A stretch of DNA of 38,632 nucleotides from a virus. Below the pieces are notes generated by a model. The model saw nothing but the letters and a program-made list of their open reading frames with translations. It was not told the DNA's origin and did no database searches. The position numbers and the translations under genes were made by a program. Of the stretch, positions 16,249 through 24,488 are shown in pieces (position 1 is the stretch's first letter; the number at the start of each line of letters is the position of its first letter). The stretch spans positions 1 through 38,632 of the IMG/VR virus record IMGVR_UViG_3300031840_000779; one strand, 5' to 3'.

Positions 16249-17142
16249 TTATGCCAGCCACGGAGTGGCCAGGACGTCCACCACGTCGCGGTTAATGTTG
16301 GTAGCGCCGTTCGCAGAGCGCTCCGCTTTGACGACTTCCAGAGCCGCTGCACGATCGCTGGGCGACACCACGAGCAGCTTCGGGCGCACGCCCAGCGGTC
16401 GACCGTTATCGCCCTTCAGGCCGCTCATCTGAGCGTAAAGATCGTTGAAGGAAGAGGCGTCGATGGCTTCTTTACTGGAGAACGCCAGCTGCCACAGCCC
16501 GTAACCCGCATTCAGACGACCGTCCACCCCATACACGTACTTGTTCTGGAAGAAGGTGTTGTCGTCGGTCTCGCGGTCTTTGGTCACGAAGCTGTACGGG
16601 CGGCGCTTCTGCAGAATGATCGGCCGGATGACCCGGGAGGTATCCAGGAGGAACCACGGCTTGCCGCTGCCGCCCTGGTGGTTACTGACGGAGGTTTCCT
16701 TTCCGTTCTTGTCGAGGACCGGATGGTCGGTATCGAAGAAGTTCTGCCCGTCGTAGCACTCGCCGGTAAAACCGTTCTGCAGCAGGCTGTAGACCAGTTC
16801 AGCGGGATGTTCGCGAGCATCCTGGCCCATCTGTGCCATCAGCGGCGTAAACAAGCCGTAGCTGTCGTCTTCGATGGCCTCACGACCAACGCCCACCGTG
16901 TTCTCGAACGTCTTGTTCTTGATGGTGAAATCGTGGGTGCCGATGTTTTGGATCACCCGGTCGCCGAGCCATTCACGGAACCTGGTCGTCGAGCCGAGCC
17001 AGCCGTAGGTTTCTTTCGAGGTCGTGGACGTGGTCTCCAGAACGATCTGGTCGTAGTCCACCTCGGCGCCGTTGAAGGCTTCCTGAAACGCGGCTTTGTA
17101 GCCGGTGAACAGGAAGTCCAAATTCTGGCGATTAATTTCCAT
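16249..17142 (-). CDS. Major capsid protein, Mu gpT family
   Basis: A 297-residue protein of the Mu-like gpT family. Typical features are the N-terminal INRQNLDFLFTGYKAAFQEA, then GWLGSTTRFREWLGDRVIQN, TIKNKTFENTVGVGREAIED, ENFFDTDHP-type sequence at QNFFDTDHPVL and the C-terminal PKLLVVSPSDRAAALEVVKA. It forms the icosahedral shell. Neighbours are the protease/scaffold and small decoration-like protein upstream, as in Mu. Confidence 0.95.
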   Translation of the reverse strand: MEINRQNLDFLFTGYKAAFQEAFNGAEVDYDQIVLETTSTTSKETYGWLGSTTRFREWLGDRVIQNIGTHDFTIKNKTFENTVGVGREAIEDDSYGLFTPLMAQMGQDAREHPAELVYSLLQNGFTGECYDGQNFFDTDHPVLDKNGKETSVSNHQGGSGKPWFLLDTSRVIRPIILQKRRPYSFVTKDRETDDNTFFQNKYVYGVDGRLNAGYGLWQLAFSSKEAIDASSFNDLYAQMSGLKGDNGRPLGVRPKLLVVSPSDRAAALEVVKAERSANGATNINRDVVDVLATPWLA

Positions 17143-17166
17143 GCTCTTGCCTCCTCGGCTTGGCGG

Positions 17167-17571
17167 TTAGATCGCGACCCACACGCCGGTCGCGTCGACG
17201 TCGTCGATTCTGCCAGCGATGGATCGGGTTCCAGTTCCGTCGGTAGCCGCCACCGTGTGGTCATCCACGATGTAGGCGTCGGAACCGATGTGCGCCCGGG
17301 TGATTTCATCCGCGTCGGCGCTGTTGTCGAAGCAAAACACTCCCCGGGAGGAGCGAATGCGCTGGTCGCCGGCCGCACCATCGGTATTGTCGATGTGCTC
17401 GTCGGCACGGCCCCGGGCCACCAGATCGGTCGCCGTGGCGCCAGGTACAGCATTGCCACTGGCGTCCAGACACATCAGGGCACCGGCGAAGATGCGGGTG
17501 TTGGCAGCAACCGGGTCGCTATGCAGATCCCCCGCTTTCAGCAGGGTGTTACGGTCTTTGCTCAGGGCCAC
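17167..17571 (-). CDS. Small head protein, possible capsid decoration protein
   Basis: A 134-residue protein starting with GTG at 17571, preceded by AAGGAGG at 8 nt. It lies between the protease/scaffold and the major capsid genes. The sequence has a short N-terminal segment (KDRNTLLKAGDLHS) and beta-rich repeats (AHIGSDAYIVDDHTVAA, AGRIDDVDATGVWVAI) like decoration or head-fibre proteins found at this place in D3112/B3-type phages. The role is inferred from order and fold pattern. Confidence 0.68.
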   Translation of the reverse strand: MALSKDRNTLLKAGDLHSDPVAANTRIFAGALMCLDASGNAVPGATATDLVARGRADEHIDNTDGAAGDQRIRSSRGVFCFDNSADADEITRAHIGSDAYIVDDHTVAATDGTGTRSIAGRIDDVDATGVWVAI

Positions 17572-17573
17572 GG

Positions 17574-18197
17574 CTAGTCCTCCTTCGCGGCTTTGTATTG
17601 ATCAGCGGTGATCCCCATGCGGGAGCACACCGCCAACTCGTCCTGGGTGAGGCCGGTCTTGTCATCGGCCGGCGCCTCACCTCTGGTCTGTGAACCCTTC
17701 AGCGCCGCCAGGGGCTCGGCGGCGCCCAGATACGCGGTCAAAGCCGCGACATCTTTCTTCGCCAGACCCCGTGCCCACGACTCCAGGGGTTTCACCAAGC
17801 GCCCATCTTCCAGCGCGCTTTCGATCATGGCGTCGACGTCCTTTTCTTCGGACGCCTTGACCCGGGCGGAAAGCGCGGTGATCTCGTGCTTCAGACCGTC
17901 GACCGTATCGATCGGGACGTACTTCGCGGGATCCGGACCGGCGGCTGCCTTTGCTTTCAAGGCAGTGCATGCCGTTACAACGGCCTGGTCATCGGCGTTT
18001 TCGTCCAGCGAAAGCGCTTTGCGCAGATCAACCAGCGGATCCTTCTGCAGACGAGCAGACAATGCGGCCACCACCTGCTCTTCGCCCGCGTCGTCTTCCA
18101 GGCCGAGGCTGGCGTTCAATGCAGTGAGGGCTTTGTCCTCCTCCACATCGTGAGCCAGGCCCATGGCGGTAAGCAGCATCTTGAGCAGTTCATTCAC
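17574..18197 (-). CDS. Scaffolding protein from an internal start (Z-like)
   Basis: Same frame as the protease gene, starting at codon 178 (GTG). A consensus GGAGG lies 8 nt before it, stronger than any site before the full-length start. The predicted 207-residue product is acidic and helical with Ala/Glu/Asp-rich heptads (TALNASLGLEDDAGEEQVVA, TAYLGAAEPLAALKG), as expected of a scaffold removed from the procapsid. Inferred by analogy to Mu I/Z. Confidence 0.6.
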   Translation of the reverse strand: MNELLKMLLTAMGLAHDVEEDKALTALNASLGLEDDAGEEQVVAALSARLQKDPLVDLRKALSLDENADDQAVVTACTALKAKAAAGPDPAKYVPIDTVDGLKHEITALSARVKASEEKDVDAMIESALEDGRLVKPLESWARGLAKKDVAALTAYLGAAEPLAALKGSQTRGEAPADDKTGLTQDELAVCSRMGITADQYKAAKED

Positions 18198-18728
18198 GGG
18201 GTCTTCCTCCGTTTCGTGGTTAATCCCGAACGTCGCTGCGGCCCGAAGCGCTATTGCCTCCATGCCGTCGATCGCCGGGGTGTTGGTAAGCGCACCCATA
18301 TGGACGTCCTGGACCTCGCCGGTGCGTCGGTGATAAGCGAAGACAGGGCTGAAATATCGATATTCACCATTTGTGACGAATTCGCGGGCGCGACTGGTCA
18401 GCTCGATCGTTGCCCAGAGGCCACTGCCATCCCGCCACTCCAGTGACTTCCACCAGCCAGCGGCGGGTGCCGGCTGACCGTTCTCGTCCTTGTTGAGCGT
18501 CTGATGCTCATAGTCCAGAACCAGCGGGGTCTTCCTGGCGTTGAATCGCTCGATGACACGCTGTGCGATGTCAGCGTCGATGTACCAGCCAGGCACTTTC
18601 AGCTCGCGACCGTCACTCGGTAAGAATCGGCCGGCGGGCGTCACCTGCAGAGACACCAGGTTGTCGGTGGGCGCTGTCGGCAGCGAGAAGCTGCAGGGCG
18701 CAATGGCTATGAGGCGCTTTCGTTTCAT
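17574..18728 (-). CDS. Head maturation protease with C-terminal scaffold (Mu gpI family)
   Basis: A 384-residue protein. The N-terminal half has the phage I-like protease pattern (VPGWYIDADIAQRVIERFN, PLVLDYEHQT, FVTNGEYRYFSPVFAYHRR, ALTNTPAIDGMEAIAL). The C-terminal half is helical and charged like a scaffold. In Mu the scaffold Z is made from an internal start in I; here GTG at 18197 has GGAGG 8 nt upstream (18210-18206) and would give a 207-residue scaffold beginning VNELLKMLLTAMGL. The main ATG at 18728 coincides with the predicted P2 start, so its mRNA may be leaderless. The weak AGGA 10 nt upstream would lie outside such an mRNA. Confidence 0.9.
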   Translation of the reverse strand: MKRKRLIAIAPCSFSLPTAPTDNLVSLQVTPAGRFLPSDGRELKVPGWYIDADIAQRVIERFNARKTPLVLDYEHQTLNKDENGQPAPAAGWWKSLEWRDGSGLWATIELTSRAREFVTNGEYRYFSPVFAYHRRTGEVQDVHMGALTNTPAIDGMEAIALRAAATFGINHETEEDPVNELLKMLLTAMGLAHDVEEDKALTALNASLGLEDDAGEEQVVAALSARLQKDPLVDLRKALSLDENADDQAVVTACTALKAKAAAGPDPAKYVPIDTVDGLKHEITALSARVKASEEKDVDAMIESALEDGRLVKPLESWARGLAKKDVAALTAYLGAAEPLAALKGSQTRGEAPADDKTGLTQDELAVCSRMGITADQYKAAKED

Positions 18729-18734
18729 AGCGCC

Positions 18735-18780
18735 ATCATCCTGGGCGGTGGCCAGCGGGGTCTTTTGAACGAGGGCAAAA
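18735..18780 (-). promoter_or_regulatory. Late promoter P2 (protease-capsid unit)
   Basis: TTTTG-N8-CAAAA on the minus strand (18780-18763), with the same TTTGCCC..GTTCAAA core, and a -10-like GATGAT at 18740-18735, spaced 22 bp. The predicted start lies at the ATG of the protease/scaffold gene (18728). Confidence 0.75.
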
Positions 18781-18939
18781 CTTGAACAATTTGGCGGGCA
18801 CAGCGCCGGGGACGACAATCGCCGGGCCGACCCGGGGGGATTTAGGGTCGACGAGGATTTATAAACGATTTATGGGCCTGGAAAGCGATCTCGGGCTACC
18901 GTCGGAGGGTTACGGGGTCGCGGCGGCTTCTAGGGCCGC
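18781..18939. other. Non-coding G-I gap near the prophage midpoint, candidate gyrase site
   Basis: No supportable gene lies here. It contains GATTTAT-AAAC-GATTTAT (about 18863-18880), an AT-rich island in a GC-rich genome, and a weak stem GCGGC/GCCGC (18923-18939) just after the gpG stop, without a U-run. The gap is between the gpG-like and gpI-like genes, about 18.8 kb from one prophage end and 19.7 kb from the other. Mu has its strong gyrase-binding site exactly between G and I. The assignment is by position only. Confidence 0.4.
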
Positions 18940-19401
18940 TTAGCCCCGGGCCGCTTTTTCGAGCCGTATGCGTGCCAAACGGACCATGTGGAGGTCCTGA
19001 TCGTCATTGGTGCCGAGCCACTTTCTAGACGGAATATAGATCGGCCCGACGATGGGATGTTGGATCCAACCGCCGAGGTGCTGAATTGCCCCGTAGACAC
19101 GGTTGGTACCGAACTCCAATCCGCCGGCATCGTACTGGCCGACGAGCGTACCGCTGAGATAGCCCCGGAACGTCAGGATCTTATCCTTGTTGCGATGCTT
19201 ACGCTTCCGCCAGGCCGGGCTGAGCGCCTCCCACGGCTTGCCCTCCGGCGACCGTTGCTCACGGAACCGCTCGCGGTGCACGCGGCGAAGGTATTCAATA
19301 ATCTCCTGATAGAGCGGGATCGGGTTCTGCAGCTCGCCGATCATGCGGCCGAGCGTGGCCTGGGCCCGGGAGCTATCCAACTCGATTCTGGCGCCTGCCA
19401 T
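18940..19401 (-). CDS. Virion morphogenesis protein, Mu gpG family
   Basis: A 153-residue protein of the phage virion morphogenesis (tail completion S/gpG) family: short N-terminal helix region, RVHRERFREQRSPEGKPWEA, then LSPAWRKRKHRNKDKILTFRG and GTNRVYGAIQHLGG. In Mu gpG acts in head-tail joining. The start has a strong AGGAGG 6 nt upstream of the ATG at 19401. It is the last gene of the P1 unit. Confidence 0.92.
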   Translation of the reverse strand: MAGARIELDSSRAQATLGRMIGELQNPIPLYQEIIEYLRRVHRERFREQRSPEGKPWEALSPAWRKRKHRNKDKILTFRGYLSGTLVGQYDAGGLEFGTNRVYGAIQHLGGWIQHPIVGPIYIPSRKWLGTNDDQDLHMVRLARIRLEKAARG

Positions 19402-19476
19402 TCAAACCTCCTAAACTAAGCGTCCGGCTTGCGCATGTGCTGCCCCCGGCAGTTGGGCCACCAGGTGCGTAAGCTG

Positions 19477-19498
19477 CCCGCTGGAGCCGGCCAGCGGG
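19477..19498 (-). other. Hairpin in the gpF-gpG gap
   Basis: Five bases after the gpF stop the transcript can form CCCGCTG-N8-CAGCGGG (19498-19492 with 19483-19477), a perfect 7-bp stem. The 101-bp gap (19402-19502) has no convincing gene. No U-run follows, so a processing or stability role is more likely than termination. Confidence 0.45.
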
Positions 19499-19502
19499 AT
19501 CC

Positions 19503-20759
19503 TTACTCTTCGTCTTCCCGCCGATACAGCCTGATGCCCAGGCGCATATCGTTGATGTCCCCCGACTCCAGCTGGAATGCCGTGATGCCCGCCCAGCCGG
19601 ACTCGCTCCACTCAAACACCGCCAGGGCCGGCACGGTCATGCCGGGGAGCAGATAGCGCGCCAGGTAACGCCGGCGCACCACCGCCACCTTGCGCGCCGC
19701 CTGCCACTCAATGCGCACCCAGATCTCGTCGGGGCTCTGAATCGCGTCGGCCAGCACCTTCATGAAGCGGCCCCGGCCGTTCTTGTCCGCCTTGAGGGCG
19801 CCAGTGCGGCGCTGCTCGAAGAGTCCGCGGCCGATCGCCAGCGTTTCACCCAGGACGTCCCTGAAGAGCCGTGGCCGGTCGAGCGTTGCGCCGAACTCTT
19901 CCAGGAAGGCTTCGGCATACCGTTCCTCACTGAGACCCTCCTGCAGCAACCGGCTGGCCGGCGCGATGCGTGCCGGCGGCATCGCATCCGGGGCGCGCCG
20001 GTTCGGCAGCCCTGGGCCACCCATGGAGCCGGCGATCGGCGGATCCGGCCGCTCCGGCGGCACGGCGCCTTCCAGCCGGCTCCGGCCGGGGATGTGGTCG
20101 AAGCCCGGGTCCAGGCCCTCGGGGACGCGCACCGTGCGCGGGCCGTCCGGGCTGCGCTGGCCGATCTCCCGGGTGACCCAGTTGATCGGCGGCGCCTGGT
20201 CGGGGCCACTCTTACCCATGTCTTCCAGATCCAGATCCGTAACGCCCGTCACCGAGCACTGGCACCCGTAGGCGTTGATCGGAAAGTGGGTGCGCCACCA
20301 CGGGTCGTCTGCAGGCAGCACCAGGCCGTTCCACGAGAGGTGTAGCTCCCGTGGGTTCGTCACCGCGTCTGAGTGGTTGTACTGCCAGTAGGGGATCGCA
20401 TCTCGGGCATCCCACAGCTGCTGGTACCGGCCGGCGTTGTAGCTGGAATAGAGGTTCGTGTCGTAGATGATCCGCGAGCGCCACTGCCGCCCGCCGTTGT
20501 AGTCCCACCCGTGGCGCTCAACGATGCGATCGAAGTCCTTACGGAACTGCTCCAGCGTACCGCCGCCGGCGATGGCGTCCTCCACCGCTTCCCGGAAGTC
20601 GGCGACGATCGCGTTCCGGTTCGCGCCGGCGACCATGAAAGCAAAGTCGTGCTCGGCGCCGTAGATATCAGTCCAGGCCTGGGTCGGGACGTTCAGCTTC
20701 TGCCGAAAGAAGTTGATCTGCTCACGGAAGGGTACGGATCCGTAGCTAGCGGAGGGCAT
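19503..20759 (-). CDS. Head morphogenesis/minor capsid protein, Mu gpF (SPP1 gp7) family
   Basis: A 418-residue protein from the ATG at 20759 (GAGGAG 9 nt upstream), overlapping the portal gene end by 14 bp. The N-terminal domain holds FREQINFFRQKLNVPTQAW and the conserved SPP1 gp7 core GRYQQLWDARDAIPYWQYNH, then PADDPWWRTHFPINAYGCQC. It is a minor head protein near the portal, involved in head assembly and possibly DNA ejection. The C-terminal third (residues about 290-418) looks like an additional nuclease-type or toxin-like domain fused to the MuF core: EIWVRIEWQAARKVAVVRRR and VPALAVFEWSESGWAGITAF. Confidence 0.9.
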   Translation of the reverse strand: MPSASYGSVPFREQINFFRQKLNVPTQAWTDIYGAEHDFAFMVAGANRNAIVADFREAVEDAIAGGGTLEQFRKDFDRIVERHGWDYNGGRQWRSRIIYDTNLYSSYNAGRYQQLWDARDAIPYWQYNHSDAVTNPRELHLSWNGLVLPADDPWWRTHFPINAYGCQCSVTGVTDLDLEDMGKSGPDQAPPINWVTREIGQRSPDGPRTVRVPEGLDPGFDHIPGRSRLEGAVPPERPDPPIAGSMGGPGLPNRRAPDAMPPARIAPASRLLQEGLSEERYAEAFLEEFGATLDRPRLFRDVLGETLAIGRGLFEQRRTGALKADKNGRGRFMKVLADAIQSPDEIWVRIEWQAARKVAVVRRRYLARYLLPGMTVPALAVFEWSESGWAGITAFQLESGDINDMRLGIRLYRREDEE

Positions 20760-22338
20760 CCGGCGACTCCTCTGTGACCTCATTGCGGCCGGCGAGGTGG
20801 CTGGCCGCCATCGCTTCGGCGAGCGCATCCGCGTACTGGTCGAGGGTCATTTGCGGGTACAGCTCCACGAGCCTGGACCGGAACTCCTCCAGGGACTCGA
20901 CGTCGTCGAGCAGAGCCCGTGCCTGGTCGATCCAACGATCGGTGATCGGCCGCAGGGCTTCGCGGGTCCGTTCCAGCATCTGCCCTGGCGGTGCCGGAGT
21001 CTCGTCCAGCGTTGGTCGTTGTGCCGCCGCCGATGCCACCGCAGGGCGCTCGCCAGCAGCAGGCCGGCTGGGCATGGCCAGGATATCCTCGCCGTCCTCC
21101 GGCTCCGGTATAGCGACCCGCTCCTGGGCCCACTGTCGCGGGATCTGAAAGCCGAGGCGAACCAACGACGGTAAAGCCTTGGCGTAATCCGCCAGGTCTT
21201 CGGCCTGCTGGGTGTTGAAAACGAACCGTGGGCAACGTGCCCAGCTTTCGGTCAGCCCATTCAGAACCGCCATGGGATACACCAGATCCCGACTGATGGT
21301 TTTGGCGACCTGGCCGGCATCCGAATCGCGCAGGTCCAGCCGGACCTCGTTGTGGACATTGCCGAGTGCGTTGGTGCTGGTTTTGCCATCGGCTTGGCTG
21401 GTCAGCGTGCCGCCCAGGATCGCCTTGGATTGCGTCTTCTCGCACCAATCAATCATCAGCTCAAAGGCGGCCGGGTCGCCTTCTGCGGACTTCAGGAATT
21501 CCAGCTCCATGCCGCTGGGGACGATGCCCGCCGCGTTGTGACCCAGCTGAGCCAGCGCCCGTAGCAGGGCGAGTTTCTCGTCCTTGGTAGCGCCAGATGG
21601 ATATTTGCCGACTCTCATGGGGATCCCGTAGATCTCCAGGAATTCAGCCAGGTCACCGACGGAGTAGTTCTTGAAGAGGTAGGGCCACACCAGGACTCGA
21701 AACAGAGCCGCACGCTCCAGGTAGCCGGATTTCGCCTTATGGGTGTGGGTGATCCAGCCAAACGGCTCCAGTTCAATCCCGCCGGCGACACCACGCAGTC
21801 GGATCTCTTGCCGTTGGCCTCTAACCAGCTGAAACCAGGATTGCGGGCGGTGGATGATACCCCGTGGTACCCAGTCGCCGTCGACTCGATGCCACCCGTC
21901 GAATTCCAGATTGGCGAAGGCCTTCCCGATCGCATCAGTGATATCGAAGATGGTGTCTTCCAGATCCTCCAGCCCCATCATGAGTTCCTGCAGGGCCTTG
22001 GCGTTGTCGCGCTCCCGCTGGGACGGGTTTTTAGGCGGCACGATGTCCCACTCCAGACCGAGGACGGCCCGGCGCCGTTTACCCATCTCCGACATGATGT
22101 GGCCGTCTTTCTCTTCCATGTCCTCGAACAGCTCGTACTGACCGACGATGTCGCCGGTCTCGGCCTGGTCGAGAATTGCGGCCAGCTTTGAGGGGGTCAT
22201 GCCCCTGGATGGGTGGCCGGCGAACTCATGGTGTAAACCAACCATGTGGGCGGTCTGGGGCTCTTTGGGTGCGCCCTTTCGGACATCACTGCGGCTGAGC
22301 ATTCGCGTTGCCGCCGCGCGAATCGACTTCATTACCAT
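20746..22338 (-). CDS. Portal protein, DUF935 (Mu gp29) family
   Basis: A 530-residue protein with the DUF935 pattern: EEKDGHIMSEMGKRRRAVLG, LEWDIVPP, NLEFDGWHRVDGDWVPRGI and FLEIYGIPMRVGKYPSGATK. The portal ring is the DNA gate of the head and the docking site for terminase. ATG at 22338 overlaps the TerL end by 7 bp. The C-terminal region (from about 430) is Pro/Ala-rich followed by helices (DRWIDQARALLDDVESLEEF). Confidence 0.94.
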   Translation of the reverse strand: MVMKSIRAAATRMLSRSDVRKGAPKEPQTAHMVGLHHEFAGHPSRGMTPSKLAAILDQAETGDIVGQYELFEDMEEKDGHIMSEMGKRRRAVLGLEWDIVPPKNPSQRERDNAKALQELMMGLEDLEDTIFDITDAIGKAFANLEFDGWHRVDGDWVPRGIIHRPQSWFQLVRGQRQEIRLRGVAGGIELEPFGWITHTHKAKSGYLERAALFRVLVWPYLFKNYSVGDLAEFLEIYGIPMRVGKYPSGATKDEKLALLRALAQLGHNAAGIVPSGMELEFLKSAEGDPAAFELMIDWCEKTQSKAILGGTLTSQADGKTSTNALGNVHNEVRLDLRDSDAGQVAKTISRDLVYPMAVLNGLTESWARCPRFVFNTQQAEDLADYAKALPSLVRLGFQIPRQWAQERVAIPEPEDGEDILAMPSRPAAGERPAVASAAAQRPTLDETPAPPGQMLERTREALRPITDRWIDQARALLDDVESLEEFRSRLVELYPQMTLDQYADALAEAMAASHLAGRNEVTEESPDALR

Positions 22339-23966
22339 GCTTGGGGCTCCGGCAACTGCAGGTCGTCATCGCCGTCTATGACGTTGTCGAACCCGCGACT
22401 GTGTTTGGGGAGGGGAGTGAACTCGATACCACCGGCATCCATCCAACTGGCGCGGACTGCCATTACCAGCGCTACAGCGAAGTCGCCGTGCCGCTTCTTG
22501 GAGCCGGTGAGCGCGTCGAGATCCTTCTGGCGGCCCTTGTCGATCTGAGGAACGCCTTTGATCACTTTTATCTGGAGCAGGTCATCCATGACGCTCTGGT
22601 GGCGCGGCAGCTCCAAATTGAAGGATTCGAACTCTCCCTTCATCTTGGGCATCCATTCGTGATACCACGCCTGGCTCAGGTTCACCTGGTCGACCATCGT
22701 GCTGCCGTAGCGCAAGCCTGCCTGCTCGGCCAGATACCCGCCGTTGCCGGTCGCGTCGAAAGCGGAACCGGAGAAACGGGGCAACCGATCCAGGATGAAG
22801 TACATGATCTGGCGCTGCTGCTCATACGTGACGCCACGCAGCTCCACGGCGAACGGTACCCGCTTACGCAGGTTCGGCAGAATCGCCAGCGGGGCGAACA
22901 CGGTGAGGTCTCCACGGCGGGCAAAGTCTTCGCCGAAGACGTGGCGATGCCCGTGTTCGAGCTTATCCAGCTCCGGAGCCAGGTTCTCAACGCACCAGGC
23001 TTCTATTTCGGCCTCGCGCTGCGCGGGTGTCCAGCTTTCGAAGGACTCCGGGGCTTCATAGCGGTAAATGGGAATCGACCGGTCGGCCACCATCGCGGCC
23101 TCGATCAGAACGCGGCTGAGGTAGTTCCCGCCGGATCGTTTGGGCACGCACCCGTACTCTTCGTCCGCACTGTCGGCGTTGGGCGCATTCTTGTAGAGGT
23201 CAGCCCTCCACTTCTTCTCGCTTTCGGGTGACCATTCCTGACCCGTCACGTAACAGATTCGCTTGTAGAGCCCCTCGGCGATGGCCAGGTCGAGCGTAAT
23301 GCGGTGCACGCTGTAGTCCTTACGTCCTTCACGCGCATCTTGGATGTACTGGTTAAAGGCGTTGTCGACGCCATTATGGGTGCTGATCAGCCGGACCTTA
23401 TTGCCCCACATCGTCAGTGCCAGAGCGGCCTTCAACAGCTCCTCCAAGGATTCATGGAATGCGGCTTCGTCGATCACCACGTCACCCTGCAGGCCCCGCA
23501 GGTTGCTCGGGCGGGAGCTGAGTGCCTGGATCTTCCGGCCGCTCTTCGGGAAGCGGATCATGTAAGTTAGGATCTCTTCCTTCTTCCCGTCGTCCCAAAA
23601 GCTCTGCTCGTAGACGTCGGCGGTTGCCAGCTCATTGAAGGCCCGAGCAAAAAGCGCGCAGGCGGCGATGTACTCCAGCGCCATCTCTTGCTTGCTGCCG
23701 ACGTAGAACGTATTGCAGCCACCACGACTGCGTGGCTTCGCGGCGTTCATCACGTTCCGGCCGGCTTCCGCCCATGTCAGGCCAGTCCGCCGGGATTTTT
23801 CCGCGATCATGATCTGGCTTTCGTCCTCGAACCAGCGCTGCTGGTACGGCAGAAAGATAGCCTCGCCACCCGGAATGGACTCGGCGATGTTGTCAGGCAC
23901 ATCGACGCCGTAAAGCTCCATCTCTTCGGATAAGTCGATCTTTCTCGGCGCGCCAGTGGGCTGCAT
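22332..23966 (-). CDS. Terminase large subunit (Mu gp28-like)
   Basis: A 544-residue packaging motor. ATPase motifs: Walker A-like EKSRRTGLTW (56-65) and Walker B VVIDEA (163-168). A nuclease domain follows with FDATGNGGYLAEQ. Mu-type phages package by headful from host-integrated copies, cutting past the phage end. The start could be GTG 23969 or ATG 23966; the ATG has GGGGA at a better distance (7 nt). It overlaps the gp27-like gene. Confidence 0.94.
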   Translation of the reverse strand: MQPTGAPRKIDLSEEMELYGVDVPDNIAESIPGGEAIFLPYQQRWFEDESQIMIAEKSRRTGLTWAEAGRNVMNAAKPRSRGGCNTFYVGSKQEMALEYIAACALFARAFNELATADVYEQSFWDDGKKEEILTYMIRFPKSGRKIQALSSRPSNLRGLQGDVVIDEAAFHESLEELLKAALALTMWGNKVRLISTHNGVDNAFNQYIQDAREGRKDYSVHRITLDLAIAEGLYKRICYVTGQEWSPESEKKWRADLYKNAPNADSADEEYGCVPKRSGGNYLSRVLIEAAMVADRSIPIYRYEAPESFESWTPAQREAEIEAWCVENLAPELDKLEHGHRHVFGEDFARRGDLTVFAPLAILPNLRKRVPFAVELRGVTYEQQRQIMYFILDRLPRFSGSAFDATGNGGYLAEQAGLRYGSTMVDQVNLSQAWYHEWMPKMKGEFESFNLELPRHQSVMDDLLQIKVIKGVPQIDKGRQKDLDALTGSKKRHGDFAVALVMAVRASWMDAGGIEFTPLPKHSRGFDNVIDGDDDLQLPEPQAW

Positions 23967-24481
23967 CACTTTTTCCCCAGCAGGATATGCTTGATTCGAC
24001 CCTCCAGGTCCTCGCTCATGCCGTCGCTGCCGCGCATCTCTTCAAGCCGCTCCTGCTGCTCGTTCAGGACCTGCTGGCGCACTTCTGCGGCCAGGCGCTT
24101 CTGGCTCACGCTGGCCCGACCGAGGTCGGCGATCGCTTTCGCGATTTTGCCGATGTCGCCCGGGGCCATCTCGATCTCCATCACCACGCCGAACAACTTC
24201 TCCTGCACCAGGCGCATCAATGCTTCGTTGATTGCGCCCTCGTCGTCCGGGGCCTCGGCGACAACGGCGCGGGCCTGCTCGGTGACCAACTTCACGCTGT
24301 CCAGGCGGTCTTTGAACGTGGAGCCGTAGCGATGCAAGCTGCTGCTCGCTATGTCGATGCCGCGCTCCTTACAGAGCGCCTCTAGCTCCGTGTAGCCTGA
24401 GAAGCCGCGCTGAACCAACTGCTGGTCCAGCCACTGCTTGTCTTCAGCGCTCAGCCGTTGAACTTTCGATACCTGCGGCAT
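23966..24481 (-). CDS. Terminase small subunit-like protein, Mu gp27 (DUF3486) family
   Basis: A 171-residue, largely helical protein with LSAEDKQWLDQQLVQRGFSG, then ELEALCKERGIDIASSSLHR, a DNA-binding-like first part, and a C-terminal helical region. This is the DUF3486/Mu gp27 family located before TerL and believed to act as the small terminase subunit. The stop overlaps the TerL start. Confidence 0.88.
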   Translation of the reverse strand: MPQVSKVQRLSAEDKQWLDQQLVQRGFSGYTELEALCKERGIDIASSSLHRYGSTFKDRLDSVKLVTEQARAVVAEAPDDEGAINEALMRLVQEKLFGVVMEIEMAPGDIGKIAKAIADLGRASVSQKRLAAEVRQQVLNEQQERLEEMRGSDGMSEDLEGRIKHILLGKK

Positions 24482-24488
24482 AGGCGCC

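Noticed and set aside
18729-18939. Possible anti-CRISPR locus between gpG and gpI, as in Pseudomonas Mu-like phages
   Set aside because: The gap is 211 bp with a promoter in it and no open frame with a ribosome-binding site; no room for a typical anti-CRISPR gene.
19411-19502. Short frame between gpF and gpG (…AGSSGQLTHLVAQLPG…)
   Set aside because: No start codon with a ribosome-binding site; it only continues a shadow frame of gpF.
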